This document shows, piece by piece, positions 38,454 to 47,951 of a DNA stretch of 64,000 nucleotides; the stretch's first letter is position 1, and the number at the start of each line of letters is the position of its first letter. Location of the stretch: assembly GCA_013215165.1 (NCBI GenBank), contig JABSRG010000009.1:1-64000 (forward strand), in the 5' to 3' direction. A program made the translations under genes and the position numbers. This stretch comes from Opitutales bacterium (lineage in GTDB: Bacteria > Verrucomicrobiota > Verrucomicrobiia > Opitutales > JABSRG01). Below the pieces are notes generated by a model. It saw only the letters and a list, made by a program, of their open reading frames with translations, did not search any database and was not told where the DNA came from.

Positions 38454-41345
38454 ATGCTTCAATGGTTTCGGGATAGTGTAGTCTACGCGACGAGTTGCTT
38501 ACTCGTTGCGACCGCTGCTGCTGATCCCATCCTAGAGTTACAGGCTTTTACCGAAACTTACTGCCTCGAATGCCATAGTGCTGCGCGCAGCGAAGCGGGC
38601 TTCACGATCGACAGCCTCTGGACGACGCAGACACCATCACTCTCAAGTTTGGAGGATTTCGAAAGCGTCCTCAGTTTCGAGGAAATGCCTCCTGCTGACG
38701 CAGAGCAGCAACCGGCTCCCGAGTCTTATGCTACAATGCTTAATCATATCGTGGAGTGGAAAAATCAGCTAAAAGAGAAAAGTAGGCCACCCCCCACAGC
38801 GTCAATCCGCAGGCTTTCTAATTATGAGATCGAGAAGAAAATAGAGAGCCTCACAGGCCAAAGGATTGATACGCGTGCAATCTTGCTCCCTGACCCGGCT
38901 GCCGGCGAAGGATTTTCAAATGTCGACGCAGCTCTATTCTTCGATGCAGATCGGCTCGAACGAGTCATCCAACTGGCTGAGCATGTTGCTGAACGGGCGA
39001 TACTCAGTCCTGGAACAGGCATTAAATTTGGCCCAATGAACGCGGCTCCCCTGACTCCGTCTTCGCACAAGGCGGAAAATGCCCGTGCCCTCTGGGCATT
39101 CCTCAATACTAAACTGGAAGCCCATGTTCCAGAAACAGTCGCTGATCTCCGGGTCGCCGATTATCTAGAGGCTGCCTGGAGAGTGCAGCATTCAGATGCG
39201 GACAATGTCGATCAATTCATCGAACAGATCGCTCGAGAAAAAGATCTAGCTGCACCTACCCTCGAAAGATACCTCTCATTTCTTAACAATGAGGCCACAG
39301 ATAATCGGCTCACGCAGCTGATAACGAATTACTGGCAGACCATATCAGCCCCCGGTGCAAGCCAGCCAAGATTCAAAGACACGGCCTGGCAGATTGAGGG
39401 TTGGTATGAACCCTACCGCGGCGCTATACCCGTTCATCTCCAACGAGACATCGAAGTCGACCGAGCACGGCGGTATTACCGCTGGGTGCCAGGAGTAGAC
39501 GAAATCTATCTCGTCGCCGGCAGCGCTGGAGACGGAGCGCGCGGCGATGTCGTCACCTGGAGACATATCGTATTTAGCAACGATCCAGATGTGTTTGCTC
39601 TACCTCCCAAGGAACGCAGATGGAAGTCCTACCATCAATGGCTTGAGCGCACACTCCAAGAGGATCTCGCAAAGTGGAGTGAGATCCAGCAGAGTGGAGT
39701 GACCGAAGAAAGCGAGATCCTCAGGAAACGAATCGATCGCTCCGTAAAGGTGTCCCAAGAGTGGTACAAACGCCAAACCGATCAAAATGAACTGCGTATG
39801 CAGGCCCCAGAAATTTTGGCGCTCCCCGTTCCAGAAGGAGCAAAGTGGTTTCAATTCATCGGCCAGGCCACTCCCAGCGAAGAGGATGCTCCCCACACTT
39901 CCTTACAATTCTATCCCAGCATCTATCCTGTTAGGAGTGCTGCAGAATGGGTAACGCGTGAAAATGTCTACACGACACGAGGCTCCCAAAGGCACAAAGA
40001 AATCATGGCCGATTTCCGCCAAATGAAACGCTGGATACCCCATTCCTTCGAAGCCCGCATTAAGGCCGCCGCGAATTCATTTTTGCGAAAGGATGCATCT
40101 CAAACAAAATCGCCAGGACAGGAACCCGCTCCGGGGTCAGCCCTTTACCCAGTAGATACCGCTGCGATCATTGCATCATGGGATACCGAAAGTAGAAAAA
40201 CCTACGACGCACTCATGCTGGACCGTTCATTTTTCGGCGTGGCTGAAGAAGACCGCGGTGCAAACTGGCTCAAGCATATGCGGGCCCATCTCGAGAGCCC
40301 GGAGTTTGCCTGGGTAGACTCCGTCGAACTCGATCCGTGGCTAGAGTCTGGATTAAAACCCGAAGACGCTATCCGTGGGGTGATCGCACAATCGATCGCA
40401 TCCCCAGAGTTCTTGCTTGTTTCTGAGGAGGGTTTGACTGCTAACCAAATGAAAGCCCAACGCCTGAGTTATTTCCTTTGGTCTATGGCGCCTGATCCTG
40501 AGCTCGAGGCCTGGGCGACATCCGAAGAACCGGCCAATCTGCCTAATCAGATCGATCGGATGCTTGCGGACCCACGAGCCGTCACCCTAGCAGAAACTTT
40601 CGCCGGTGAGTGGTTGGGCTTCTCTCAGGAGGCTATACCGGTCGAAGCTTTCAGAGCTGAATTCCCAGATTTCAATGAGCCAGTCGCTCAAGCGATGCGC
40701 GCCCAGATGGTAGCGTTCTTCAGCGACTTTTTTCAGAATAACCGCAGCATCTCCGATTTATACAAGTCCACCCGGAGTTTCCCAAATCCGGTCCTGTCAG
40801 ACTTCGCTGGGGCAACCTCAGCACAAAGACCAGGTGGCCTCGTCACTATGCCCTGGGTATTGACTCACACCAGCTTTCCACACCGCACGAGCCCTGTAAA
40901 ACGGGGCACTTGGATACTTGAACGCCTCATAGGCGATGCGCCTCCCCCTCCCCCGCCCGATGTTCCGGTGCTTGAGACGGCTGCAATCTCAGCGAGCATG
41001 ACCGTTGAACAGCAATTAGCGGTGCATCGCGACAATCCCGCTTGCGCGAATTGCCACCAACGTATCGACCCTCTCGGACTCGCGCTGGAGGGATACGATC
41101 CTGTGGGGCGCCACATTCCTGATAAAGACTCGAAGGAGATTTTAAACATACTTCACGAGGCACGTGATAAGATCACCCAACAATTTGTGCGCAAGCTGCT
41201 CGGTTACGCCTTACGCCGCGAGTTAACTCTTTATGATTTACCGCTCATTGAACGCTTGAGCGACCATCCCGACCAAACGGTAGCCGACCTAATTAAAGAG
41301 ATCGTACAATCTCCTCAGTTCTCCCAACACCATGCCAACAATTAG
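38454..41345 (+). CDS. DUF1587/DUF1592/DUF1588/DUF1585 exported c-heme protein
   Basis: 963 residues from the ATG at 38454. A signal peptide (SVVYATSCLLVATAAA) is followed by a c-type heme site CLECH (Cys37-His41) of the PSCyt1 kind. RRLSNYEIEKKIESLTGQRI marks DUF1587. The middle is large and partly helical. DUF1592 (LSYFLWSMAPDPELEAWA, TFAGEWLGFSQE) and DUF1588 (HRTSPVKRGTWILERLIGDA, with CANCHQRIDPLGLALEGYD) follow, and the end (RKLLGYALRRELTLYDLPLI) is DUF1585. CANCH may be a second heme or metal site. Such proteins are exported and of unknown function, probably redox. The downstream DUF1552 gene overlaps it by 14 bases. Confidence 0.85.
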   Translation: MLQWFRDSVVYATSCLLVATAAADPILELQAFTETYCLECHSAARSEAGFTIDSLWTTQTPSLSSLEDFESVLSFEEMPPADAEQQPAPESYATMLNHIVEWKNQLKEKSRPPPTASIRRLSNYEIEKKIESLTGQRIDTRAILLPDPAAGEGFSNVDAALFFDADRLERVIQLAEHVAERAILSPGTGIKFGPMNAAPLTPSSHKAENARALWAFLNTKLEAHVPETVADLRVADYLEAAWRVQHSDADNVDQFIEQIAREKDLAAPTLERYLSFLNNEATDNRLTQLITNYWQTISAPGASQPRFKDTAWQIEGWYEPYRGAIPVHLQRDIEVDRARRYYRWVPGVDEIYLVAGSAGDGARGDVVTWRHIVFSNDPDVFALPPKERRWKSYHQWLERTLQEDLAKWSEIQQSGVTEESEILRKRIDRSVKVSQEWYKRQTDQNELRMQAPEILALPVPEGAKWFQFIGQATPSEEDAPHTSLQFYPSIYPVRSAAEWVTRENVYTTRGSQRHKEIMADFRQMKRWIPHSFEARIKAAANSFLRKDASQTKSPGQEPAPGSALYPVDTAAIIASWDTESRKTYDALMLDRSFFGVAEEDRGANWLKHMRAHLESPEFAWVDSVELDPWLESGLKPEDAIRGVIAQSIASPEFLLVSEEGLTANQMKAQRLSYFLWSMAPDPELEAWATSEEPANLPNQIDRMLADPRAVTLAETFAGEWLGFSQEAIPVEAFRAEFPDFNEPVAQAMRAQMVAFFSDFFQNNRSISDLYKSTRSFPNPVLSDFAGATSAQRPGGLVTMPWVLTHTSFPHRTSPVKRGTWILERLIGDAPPPPPPDVPVLETAAISASMTVEQQLAVHRDNPACANCHQRIDPLGLALEGYDPVGRHIPDKDSKEILNILHEARDKITQQFVRKLLGYALRRELTLYDLPLIERLSDHPDQTVADLIKEIVQSPQFSQHHANN

Positions 41346-42594
41346 AATCCCAAGACGCAACTTTCTGAAGACAGCTGGCTGCTTCGTGGGCCTCCCCTGG
41401 CTTGAGACTTTCGCAAATATATCAGATGCAAAGCCACCCCTACGCCTCGCGGTCGTATTTATGGGCAATGGTGTAAACCCAGCGACATGGAATGTTTCGG
41501 GTGATAGCAGTAACCTAGATCTTAGTGGCTCCCTAGCCCCTCTCCAAAAATACCGCGACCGAATCTGCGGATTCAAGGGACTGTGGAATCCCGCCTCCCT
41601 CGACGGCGTCGGAGCACATTACCCAAAAATGAATGTCCTCTCAGGACTTACCGTCAAGCGATCGACTACGGACATCGAGTTGAGTACGACCATGGATCAG
41701 GTCATAGCACAGCAATTCACTGGCATGACTCCGATTGAGAGTTTAGCTCTAGGTATTGAACCGCCGATGCATCGCGTCGAAGAAGGCTATACAGCCCTAT
41801 ACTCCTCCAACATCTCATGGAGCAGACCCAACCGACCGGCTCCCAAATGGATCGACCCACAAAAAGTATTGGCGCGCCTCATGGGCAATTCTTCTGAGCA
41901 ACGGTCTTTCTTGGCAGATAGGATTTTCACTCAAGCAAAGGCGTTTCAAAAGAACATCTCCTCAGCGGACCGCAATGTAATCAACGAATATACACAAGCG
42001 GCAGAAGAGCTCCAAAAACGCTTGGCCACATCAAACGCCACTTCGCTCAATACAGCAGTGCCCTCGCTGTCTCCACGCATCGGATTTGGTGACCACGTCG
42101 ATCAAATGTTTGAACTGATGAGCTTTGCTTTTCGCTCAGACCTCACCCGAGTCATGACATTTATGATGAACAATGACCTATCGGGAATGAGTTTTGATTT
42201 CTTGGACGGTGTGCGCGGAGGCCACCACAGCATTTCACACCACGTCAACAACCCAGAGCGCCTCGACATGTATACGCGGGTCAACACGTATCACATGGAA
42301 CATATGGCAGGGTTTCTTGGAAAACTAGACTCGATCAAAGAAGCCGATGGCAGCTTGCTGGACAATACGTTGGTCCTTTTCTGTTCCAGCCTTATGGATG
42401 GCAATATTCACGACTCCAGAGAGCTGCCCATTCTGATCGCAGGCGGCCAAAATCACGGAATCCGCGGCAATCGATTTTTCGACATGAGCCAAAGTGAAAA
42501 CCGCAAACTTTGCCGACTACATCTTGCGATTATGGATAAAATGGGCGTGCGCTTAGATCGATTCGGTGATGCGTCGACACATCTCATAATTTGA
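41332..42594 (+). CDS. DUF1552 family exported protein
   Basis: 420 residues. The N-terminus IRIPRRNFLKTAGCFVGLPW is a twin-arginine (Tat) signal, implying export of a folded protein. The mature part starts LRLAVVFMGNGVNPATWNVS and has the family segments SGLTVKRSTTDIELSTTMDQ, GHHSISHHVNNPERLDMYTR and VLFCSSLMDGNIHDSRELPI. It belongs to the sulfatase-like DUF1552/DUF1501 group. It always seems to travel with DUF1592-type proteins in planctomycetes and verrucomicrobia, here with overlapping genes, so the two probably work together in the periplasm. The reaction is unknown. Confidence 0.85.
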   Translation: MPTIRIPRRNFLKTAGCFVGLPWLETFANISDAKPPLRLAVVFMGNGVNPATWNVSGDSSNLDLSGSLAPLQKYRDRICGFKGLWNPASLDGVGAHYPKMNVLSGLTVKRSTTDIELSTTMDQVIAQQFTGMTPIESLALGIEPPMHRVEEGYTALYSSNISWSRPNRPAPKWIDPQKVLARLMGNSSEQRSFLADRIFTQAKAFQKNISSADRNVINEYTQAAEELQKRLATSNATSLNTAVPSLSPRIGFGDHVDQMFELMSFAFRSDLTRVMTFMMNNDLSGMSFDFLDGVRGGHHSISHHVNNPERLDMYTRVNTYHMEHMAGFLGKLDSIKEADGSLLDNTLVLFCSSLMDGNIHDSRELPILIAGGQNHGIRGNRFFDMSQSENRKLCRLHLAIMDKMGVRLDRFGDASTHLII

Positions 42595-42613
42595 TCGCAC
42601 AGGCCGCCCGCAC

Positions 42614-45184
42614 TCACCGCCAATCATGCTTCGGGTAACGTCCGGCCAGGTCTTTCTTTATTTGCGGATAGCTACGTTCCCAAAACCCAACGAGGTCATC
42701 AGTGAGCTGAACCGGACGCCGGTTCGGTGCGAGCACTTCAATCGTAATGCTCACCGCACCATCGCAAACTTTCAAATCGTTCGCTTTCAAGTCATATAGC
42801 TCCTGAACCGTGGCCGGTAAAATCACACGCGCATGCTTGGCATCGTAACGTAGCTTGGCTGGTTTGCGACGGGTTGGCAGCAGAAATTCCTCAGGCGCTA
42901 GATGATCGAGTAAAGGATGCAACATATCCGGTATCCACGCTTTTAAAACCGGCCATACTTCCCGTCCCACAAGGTCTTTCTCGCGGGACGCACCAGAACA
43001 AATCTCTTCAAGCATCATACGCCGACCTGCCTCATCGATCACACTGACCCCCAATTCGGGCTGCCATTGTGCAACACAATTCACCCGCTCGATCCACTGC
43101 TCCACCGATGCATCCCACGCCCTGATTTTCCAGTCTCCATCCAGCACCTTACCCGCACAAAATTCAGCGGCAGCCACAGCGTCCACCTCACCACCCGGCT
43201 CCTCTTTAATAACCAAATCGCGGTAGGCCGTCACTTGAACCGCTTCCAGCGCTTGACGTGCCTTGTCGAAACGCACCGTTCCGTAAGTCTTGATCTGATC
43301 CGGAAAACAGCCGCGCAGCATCTCTAAATCGATGGCCGTCAGCTTATCGAGATAGGTCGAAACACCCCCACGGCTGGTCCGCTCATCCAGCTCAATCGCC
43401 ACAAAGAGCTGTGCCTGCCGCACCCCACTCTCGCGACGGATATCACCCCGCTTCCCTCCGACGAGCTCACAGCGCAGTGTTCCGCGATCAAGGCGTCGTC
43501 CGACATGATCGGGAAATCCGCGCAAAAAGCAGCGAGCAAGCGACTCAGTGATAGGCGAATCCTCACGACTGATCGCATTCTCAGGAACTTGTTGCCGCAA
43601 CTGCCGCGCAGTCTTAGCAGCTTCTCTCAGAGACACGCCATGCAGGCCCCACTCACGGCAAAACCGCATATCAAAGCGCGTCTGTGCCACCTGCTCCCAA
43701 ACGATGAGGTATTTCCAGAGATCGCTTAGCTCCGCATCATCATGCTGCTCCCACCAGGCAACCCGTTCTTTTTCCTTCCGCCTATCTTTGAGCTGCATGA
43801 TGACATCGCGCTCCTGAAACAGCGCTACCAGCACACAGATGGCATCCAGGTGTTCTGAACCCGCCGCCTCAAGCAACACCCGCGCATAGCGAGGATGGAC
43901 GGACATACGGGCCATCTGTCTACCCATCTCAGTAATATGCCCCGATGCATCCAGAGCACCGATCCAATTTAAAACGGAGCGCGCCCGTTCGAGACGTTGC
44001 TGATCTGGATAATCCATCCACTTAAGCTCATCCCAGTCCACATGTTTCGCCGCTCCGATCGTGAGGAGCACATCACTCAAATCGACACGAAGCAGCTCCG
44101 GATCTTCATTAACGGGACGGTTCCCATGCTCACTCTGCCCCCACATGCGCACACAGCGACCGGGCGCAAGCCGCCCAGCACGACCCGCGCGTTGGTCCGC
44201 TGACGCTCGGCTGATGGGCTCGATATAAAGGGTATTAATCCCTCGATGCGGATCATAGCGCAGTTTACGCGCAAGGCCTGAGTCAACCACCTTGGTCACC
44301 CCCGGGATGGTGAGTGAAGTCTCCGCGACATTGGTCGAAACGATCACCTTCGGACGACTGCCCTCGTTCAGAGCAAAATCCTGTTTCTCCGGCGACATCT
44401 CCCCGTGAAGGGCACAGATTTCAAGTTGTCGTAGCGAACCGATACGCTCCAAAGCTTCGAGAGTCCGCCCAATCTCAAAAGCGCCCGGCATAAACACGAG
44501 ACAAGACCCCTCAGGTTCCTCTTCGAACAATTGGCTCACGTGCCAAGCAGCTTGCTCCCAAATCGGTTTGCCATCGACCCGCTTTGGCTGCGCCGCATAG
44601 CGAATGTCCACCGGGAACGTTCGCCCAGAGCAACTGAGCACCCTACAGGGGTTTAAGTATTCAGACACCCGCTCCGTATCCAAAGTAGCGGACATCACAC
44701 CAATACGAAGATCGGGGCGCAGCTTGTTTTGAATATCCAACGCAAGCGCCAGGGCTACATCGGCCTGGAGACTGCGCTCATGAAACTCGTCAAAAAGGAT
44801 AGCGCCCACACCGTCCAGCTTCGGCTCATTCAAAATTCGCTGGGTGAGCATACCTTCAGTAATGTATTCGATCCGCGTCTCAGCAGACACAACATGAGCA
44901 TGGCGCATGCGAAAGCCCACCGTGTGCCCCGGCTCCTCACCTCGCTCTGCAGCAACACGCTTGGCCAACATCCGCGCGGCGATCCGGCGTGGCTGAAGCA
45001 CCAAGATACGTTTGTCTGACGGCAGGCAGCCACCATCAAGGATCATCTGCGGCACCTGAGTCGATTTTCCTGACCCGGTCTCTGCTCCAATAATTACCCG
45101 ACTACACTCTTTATCCTGAAACAGAGAAACAATAGCACCCCGCAACTGCTCAATCGGCAACACCGATGGGTCTTCCGCAACCAC
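42614..45184 (-). CDS. hrpB: ATP-dependent helicase HrpB
   Basis: 856 residues, normal HrpB length. Motif I GAETGSGKSTQVPQMIL, motif II DEFHERSLQADVALALA (DEFH variant of DEAH), motif III SATLDTE, motif V STNVAETSLTIPGV, motif VI DQRAGRAGRLAPGRC. Helicase-associated domains (MARMSVHPRYARVLLEA) and the HrpB C-terminal domain follow (LLDHLAPEEFLLPTRRKPAK). HrpB is a DExH-box RNA helicase-like protein of poorly known role. It is transcribed with the zinc-ribbon gene: one base separates that gene's stop from the hrpB ATG. Confidence 0.92.
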   Translation of the reverse strand: MVAEDPSVLPIEQLRGAIVSLFQDKECSRVIIGAETGSGKSTQVPQMILDGGCLPSDKRILVLQPRRIAARMLAKRVAAERGEEPGHTVGFRMRHAHVVSAETRIEYITEGMLTQRILNEPKLDGVGAILFDEFHERSLQADVALALALDIQNKLRPDLRIGVMSATLDTERVSEYLNPCRVLSCSGRTFPVDIRYAAQPKRVDGKPIWEQAAWHVSQLFEEEPEGSCLVFMPGAFEIGRTLEALERIGSLRQLEICALHGEMSPEKQDFALNEGSRPKVIVSTNVAETSLTIPGVTKVVDSGLARKLRYDPHRGINTLYIEPISRASADQRAGRAGRLAPGRCVRMWGQSEHGNRPVNEDPELLRVDLSDVLLTIGAAKHVDWDELKWMDYPDQQRLERARSVLNWIGALDASGHITEMGRQMARMSVHPRYARVLLEAAGSEHLDAICVLVALFQERDVIMQLKDRRKEKERVAWWEQHDDAELSDLWKYLIVWEQVAQTRFDMRFCREWGLHGVSLREAAKTARQLRQQVPENAISREDSPITESLARCFLRGFPDHVGRRLDRGTLRCELVGGKRGDIRRESGVRQAQLFVAIELDERTSRGGVSTYLDKLTAIDLEMLRGCFPDQIKTYGTVRFDKARQALEAVQVTAYRDLVIKEEPGGEVDAVAAAEFCAGKVLDGDWKIRAWDASVEQWIERVNCVAQWQPELGVSVIDEAGRRMMLEEICSGASREKDLVGREVWPVLKAWIPDMLHPLLDHLAPEEFLLPTRRKPAKLRYDAKHARVILPATVQELYDLKANDLKVCDGAVSITIEVLAPNRRPVQLTDDLVGFWERSYPQIKKDLAGRYPKHDWR

Positions 45185-45185
45185 C

Positions 45186-45899
45186 TCAAGTATCGATGTA
45201 AATCACACAGCCGGTCACATCGCAGAAATGCGGCGTACCATGCACCCGAGCATCCTCGATCGTTTCCTGAGAGACTTTCAAATGACTTCGCCGACACATA
45301 CCATCTTCAATCGGCGCGACAAACGGAGGACGGTTTTTCAAATTCCGCTTAGCCTGATCATACGCGCGAATAAACTTTGTGGACGCCTTTCCACGAGCAT
45401 CTTCATAGGCCGTTGTGACCTGCTCTAGCTCAGTCTTTAGATTCAGCTCTATTTCTTTGATTTCAGCCATCTCGGAATCCAAAGCGGCCAGGCGACCATC
45501 AAGCGTCGATTCTAATTCCTTTACCCGCTCAGACTCCTCATCAATCTCCATCATCACTTCCAACTCTTGGGTCTCGAGGTCGCTGATTTTTGTCTGAGTT
45601 GTCTCAATCTCATGAGTCAGCGCTTGATATTCCTCGTTCTTCTTTACCGAGAGTTGCTGGTTCTTGTATTTGGCGACCTGTGTCTCTGCAGAGCCCAATT
45701 CATTCTCCAAGTCCTTACGACGGACTTCCAAGGCACGTAGAGTCGACTTCTTTTCCTCAAATTCATCGCGCGCCGCAGTCTTTTTTCCCTCCAGCGTGTC
45801 GATCTTCGCAGGAATCGCTGCCAGCTCTTTTTCGAGCCTTATCTTTTTAGTATCGCGATCCTGAACAGTCAGGAGCTCTTGCACCTCGGGGTCGATCAT
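45186..45899 (-). CDS. Coiled-coil protein with C4-type zinc-ribbon-like C-terminus
   Basis: 237 residues. Residues 1 to about 170 form a long heptad-patterned coiled coil (LEKELAAIPAKIDTLEGKKT, ESERVKELESTLDGRLAALD). The rest corresponds to the zf-RING_7/CdsZ-like zinc ribbon. The expected ligands CxGC and CxxCGR are changed here. The first knuckle reads GMCRRSH, so a His may stand in. The second is HFCDVTGCVIYI (Cys-x4-Cys). This may be a diverged or weakened metal site. Family members are linked to ribosome/translation functions or hibernation. The gene precedes hrpB on the minus strand. Confidence 0.75.
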   Translation of the reverse strand: MIDPEVQELLTVQDRDTKKIRLEKELAAIPAKIDTLEGKKTAARDEFEEKKSTLRALEVRRKDLENELGSAETQVAKYKNQQLSVKKNEEYQALTHEIETTQTKISDLETQELEVMMEIDEESERVKELESTLDGRLAALDSEMAEIKEIELNLKTELEQVTTAYEDARGKASTKFIRAYDQAKRNLKNRPPFVAPIEDGMCRRSHLKVSQETIEDARVHGTPHFCDVTGCVIYIDT

Positions 45900-45958
45900 G
45901 AGTCACGATTGCATCTACAGTGCCTAATAAGATCAATGAGAAAGCATCTTGCTCGGGC

Positions 45959-46183
45959 TCAAAACTGAAGGGGCGGATTCACCTGTCCGCATGCTGGGCA
46001 CGAGGAGTCTTTTGATATATCCGTATTTGCCAGATAAATATGCGCACAGCGCACGCAATGATGCAGCCGTTCATCCCGGCGCTCAGCATCTCTCTTCACA
46101 AGAGAATTTTCAATTCCCCAGACATAGATAAGTGCCAGGAGAAAGCCCGAACCAATTAGAACTGCTACGAGGATTTCTACCAT
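45959..46183 (-). CDS. Small membrane-anchored zinc-ribbon protein
   Basis: 74 residues from the ATG at 46183; the frame runs on to 46222 but the extra residues fall in the terminator. MVEILVAVLIGSGFLLALIY is a single membrane span, followed by a charged linker and a zinc ribbon CVRCAH...CPACGQ with two CxxC pairs 19 residues apart. The layout predicts a cytoplasmic metal-binding head on a membrane anchor. It lies directly downstream of the ribosomal-cluster terminator, on the same strand, so it may be expressed by read-through. Function unknown. Confidence 0.6.
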   Translation of the reverse strand: MVEILVAVLIGSGFLLALIYVWGIENSLVKRDAERRDERLHHCVRCAHIYLANTDISKDSSCPACGQVNPPLQF

Positions 46184-46204
46184 ATCCGTTATGGTATAAA
46201 TCCA

Positions 46205-46242
46205 CAAAAAACCCGGCTGCAACCGTAGTTACATGCCGGGTT
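46205..46242 (-). terminator. Terminator after rplQ (end of the ribosomal cluster)
   Basis: 8-bp arms AACCCGGC (46210-46217) and GCCGGGTT (46235-46242) with a 17-base loop. On the minus strand they are followed by a run of T (46205-46210). It stands 27 bases after the rplQ stop at 46269. This is a good Rho-independent terminator. Confidence 0.75.
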
Positions 46243-46268
46243 CAAAATATTAAGCGATGGGAAAGAAG

Positions 46269-46841
46269 CTAGTCCTTCTTGTCCGTTTCTTCTTCGGCTG
46301 AGTCTTCAGGTGTTTCAACCGCGGCTTCGGGCTCGGCAGTCTCATCAGAAGTTGATTCAACTTCTTCAGCTTCGACGGCCTCGACTTCAGTCACCTCTTC
46401 GGTCTCTCCAGCAGAATCGTCTTTAGCAGCCTTACCTTTTTTCTTTTTTGAGTAGCCGGTGTCATCGCCAGGGATGAGCTCGATGATCGCCATATCGGCT
46501 GCGTCACCTACGCGCTTCACCAACTTGTAGATGCGTGTGTAGCCACCGTTGCGATTCATGAATTCTTCGACCTTCTCGTTGAAAAGGAGATCAATCGCCT
46601 CGACATCACGCACGCGGGCAAGGGCCGTGCGCTTGTAGTGCAATGCGGCTGCGCCGCCTGCCGACTTGGCACGCTTGGCTTGAGTGATGATCTTCTCGAT
46701 AAATGGACGCAATGCCTTAGCCTTTGGCAGTGTAGTGCGGATACGACCATGACGCAGAAGCGCCGCAGCCAGGTTGGCTACCAAAGCTTTGCGATGGGCG
46801 GTCTTCACACCCAATTTGTGGTTGTGTTTTACGTGACGCAT
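46269..46841 (-). CDS. rplQ: 50S ribosomal protein L17 with acidic C-terminal tail
   Basis: 190 residues. The L17 core (about 1-122) reads MRHVKHNHKLGVKTAHRKAL and continues to VGDAADMAIIELI. Then comes a tail of about 68 residues: a short basic stretch (SKKKKGKAAK) and a long run dominated by Glu, Thr, Val and Asp. Typical bacterial L17 stops near 120-125, so the tail is an extension. It is the last gene of the alpha operon, 62 bases after rpoA, and precedes a terminator. Confidence 0.95.
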   Translation of the reverse strand: MRHVKHNHKLGVKTAHRKALVANLAAALLRHGRIRTTLPKAKALRPFIEKIITQAKRAKSAGGAAALHYKRTALARVRDVEAIDLLFNEKVEEFMNRNGGYTRIYKLVKRVGDAADMAIIELIPGDDTGYSKKKKGKAAKDDSAGETEEVTEVEAVEAEEVESTSDETAEPEAAVETPEDSAEEETDKKD

Positions 46842-46903
46842 CTCGTGTCAGAAGTAAGTGTTTAAGGATGGAGTCAGGACATTTAGATCTGCTCCTGATG
46901 ATA

Positions 46904-47899
46904 TTAGTCTAATGGACGATCGATGAGTCGCTCGTCGATTTTCATGCCGAGAGAAAGACCCAGCTGCTCCAGCTTGTCTTTTATCTCGTTCAAAGATTTT
47001 TTTCCGAAGTTGCGGTATTTGAGCATCTCTTGCTCAGATTTCATAGCCAACTCACCGACGGTGGTGATGTTTGCATTGTTCAAACAGTTCGCAGCACGCA
47101 CCGAGAGTTCGATTTCATTCACGCTCATATTGAGGAGCTTGCGGAGACGGTTTTGCTCTTCGCTGATCTCTTTACCTTCGCTCTCGAACTCGATCTCCTC
47201 GTCGCTGACCTGCTCGAATACTTCAAGGTGATGCTTGAAAATAGCGGCAGACTGCTTCACGGCGTCGTCTGCAGAGATACGACCATCTGTCCACACTTCG
47301 AGTGTGAGCTTGTTGTAGTCTGTCATCTGGCCTACACGCGTGTCTTGGACCTCGTATTTGACGAGTTTGACAGGGCTGAACAAAGAATCGATTGGAATAA
47401 CGCCAATGGGCTGTTCTTCGGTTTTGTTATTTTCAGCTGGGCAGTATCCGCGTCCGATGGACACCTCAAGCTCAGCAAGAAAACGGCGCGTCTTGTCGAG
47501 ATGGCAAATCACCTGTTCGGGATTTACGATATCCACATTAGCCTCAGCTTGGATATCTCCAGCTGTGACAGCTCCGTCTTTCTCAACATCAATGATGAGC
47601 TTAAACGCATCACTGTTGTGAGAAATGATGAGGACCTTTTTAAGGTTCAAAACAATGTCGGTGACATCTTCGACGATGCCGTCGACGCTTTGAAACTCAT
47701 GGTCTACACCATCGATTTTGATAGAAGTGATTGCTGCTCCCTCAATTGAGCTAAGGAGGACACGACGCAGGGCATTGCCAATGGTGTGGCCATATCCTGT
47801 TTCGAACGGCTCAGCCACAAATTTGGCATACGTATCCGTTTGTGAGTCCTCTTTTATGAGACGCTGTGGTAATTCGAATTTTCCGAGACGCTTAGGCAT
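46904..47899 (-). CDS. rpoA: RNA polymerase alpha subunit
   Basis: 331 residues with the standard two-domain layout. The N-terminal dimerisation domain includes FVAEPFETGYGHTIGNALRR and LLSSIEGAAITSIKIDG. The C-terminal DNA- and activator-binding domain includes NEIELSVRAANCLNNANITT and YRNFGKKSLNEIKDKLEQLG. It assembles the polymerase core. It lies between rpsD and rplQ as in other alpha operons. Confidence 0.97.
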   Translation of the reverse strand: MPKRLGKFELPQRLIKEDSQTDTYAKFVAEPFETGYGHTIGNALRRVLLSSIEGAAITSIKIDGVDHEFQSVDGIVEDVTDIVLNLKKVLIISHNSDAFKLIIDVEKDGAVTAGDIQAEANVDIVNPEQVICHLDKTRRFLAELEVSIGRGYCPAENNKTEEQPIGVIPIDSLFSPVKLVKYEVQDTRVGQMTDYNKLTLEVWTDGRISADDAVKQSAAIFKHHLEVFEQVSDEEIEFESEGKEISEEQNRLRKLLNMSVNEIELSVRAANCLNNANITTVGELAMKSEQEMLKYRNFGKKSLNEIKDKLEQLGLSLGMKIDERLIDRPLD

Positions 47900-47951
47900 T
47901 CGACGCTGTGTGGCTGACAGTTAGATTTAAAAGGGTGTGAAGCGGATTGAA

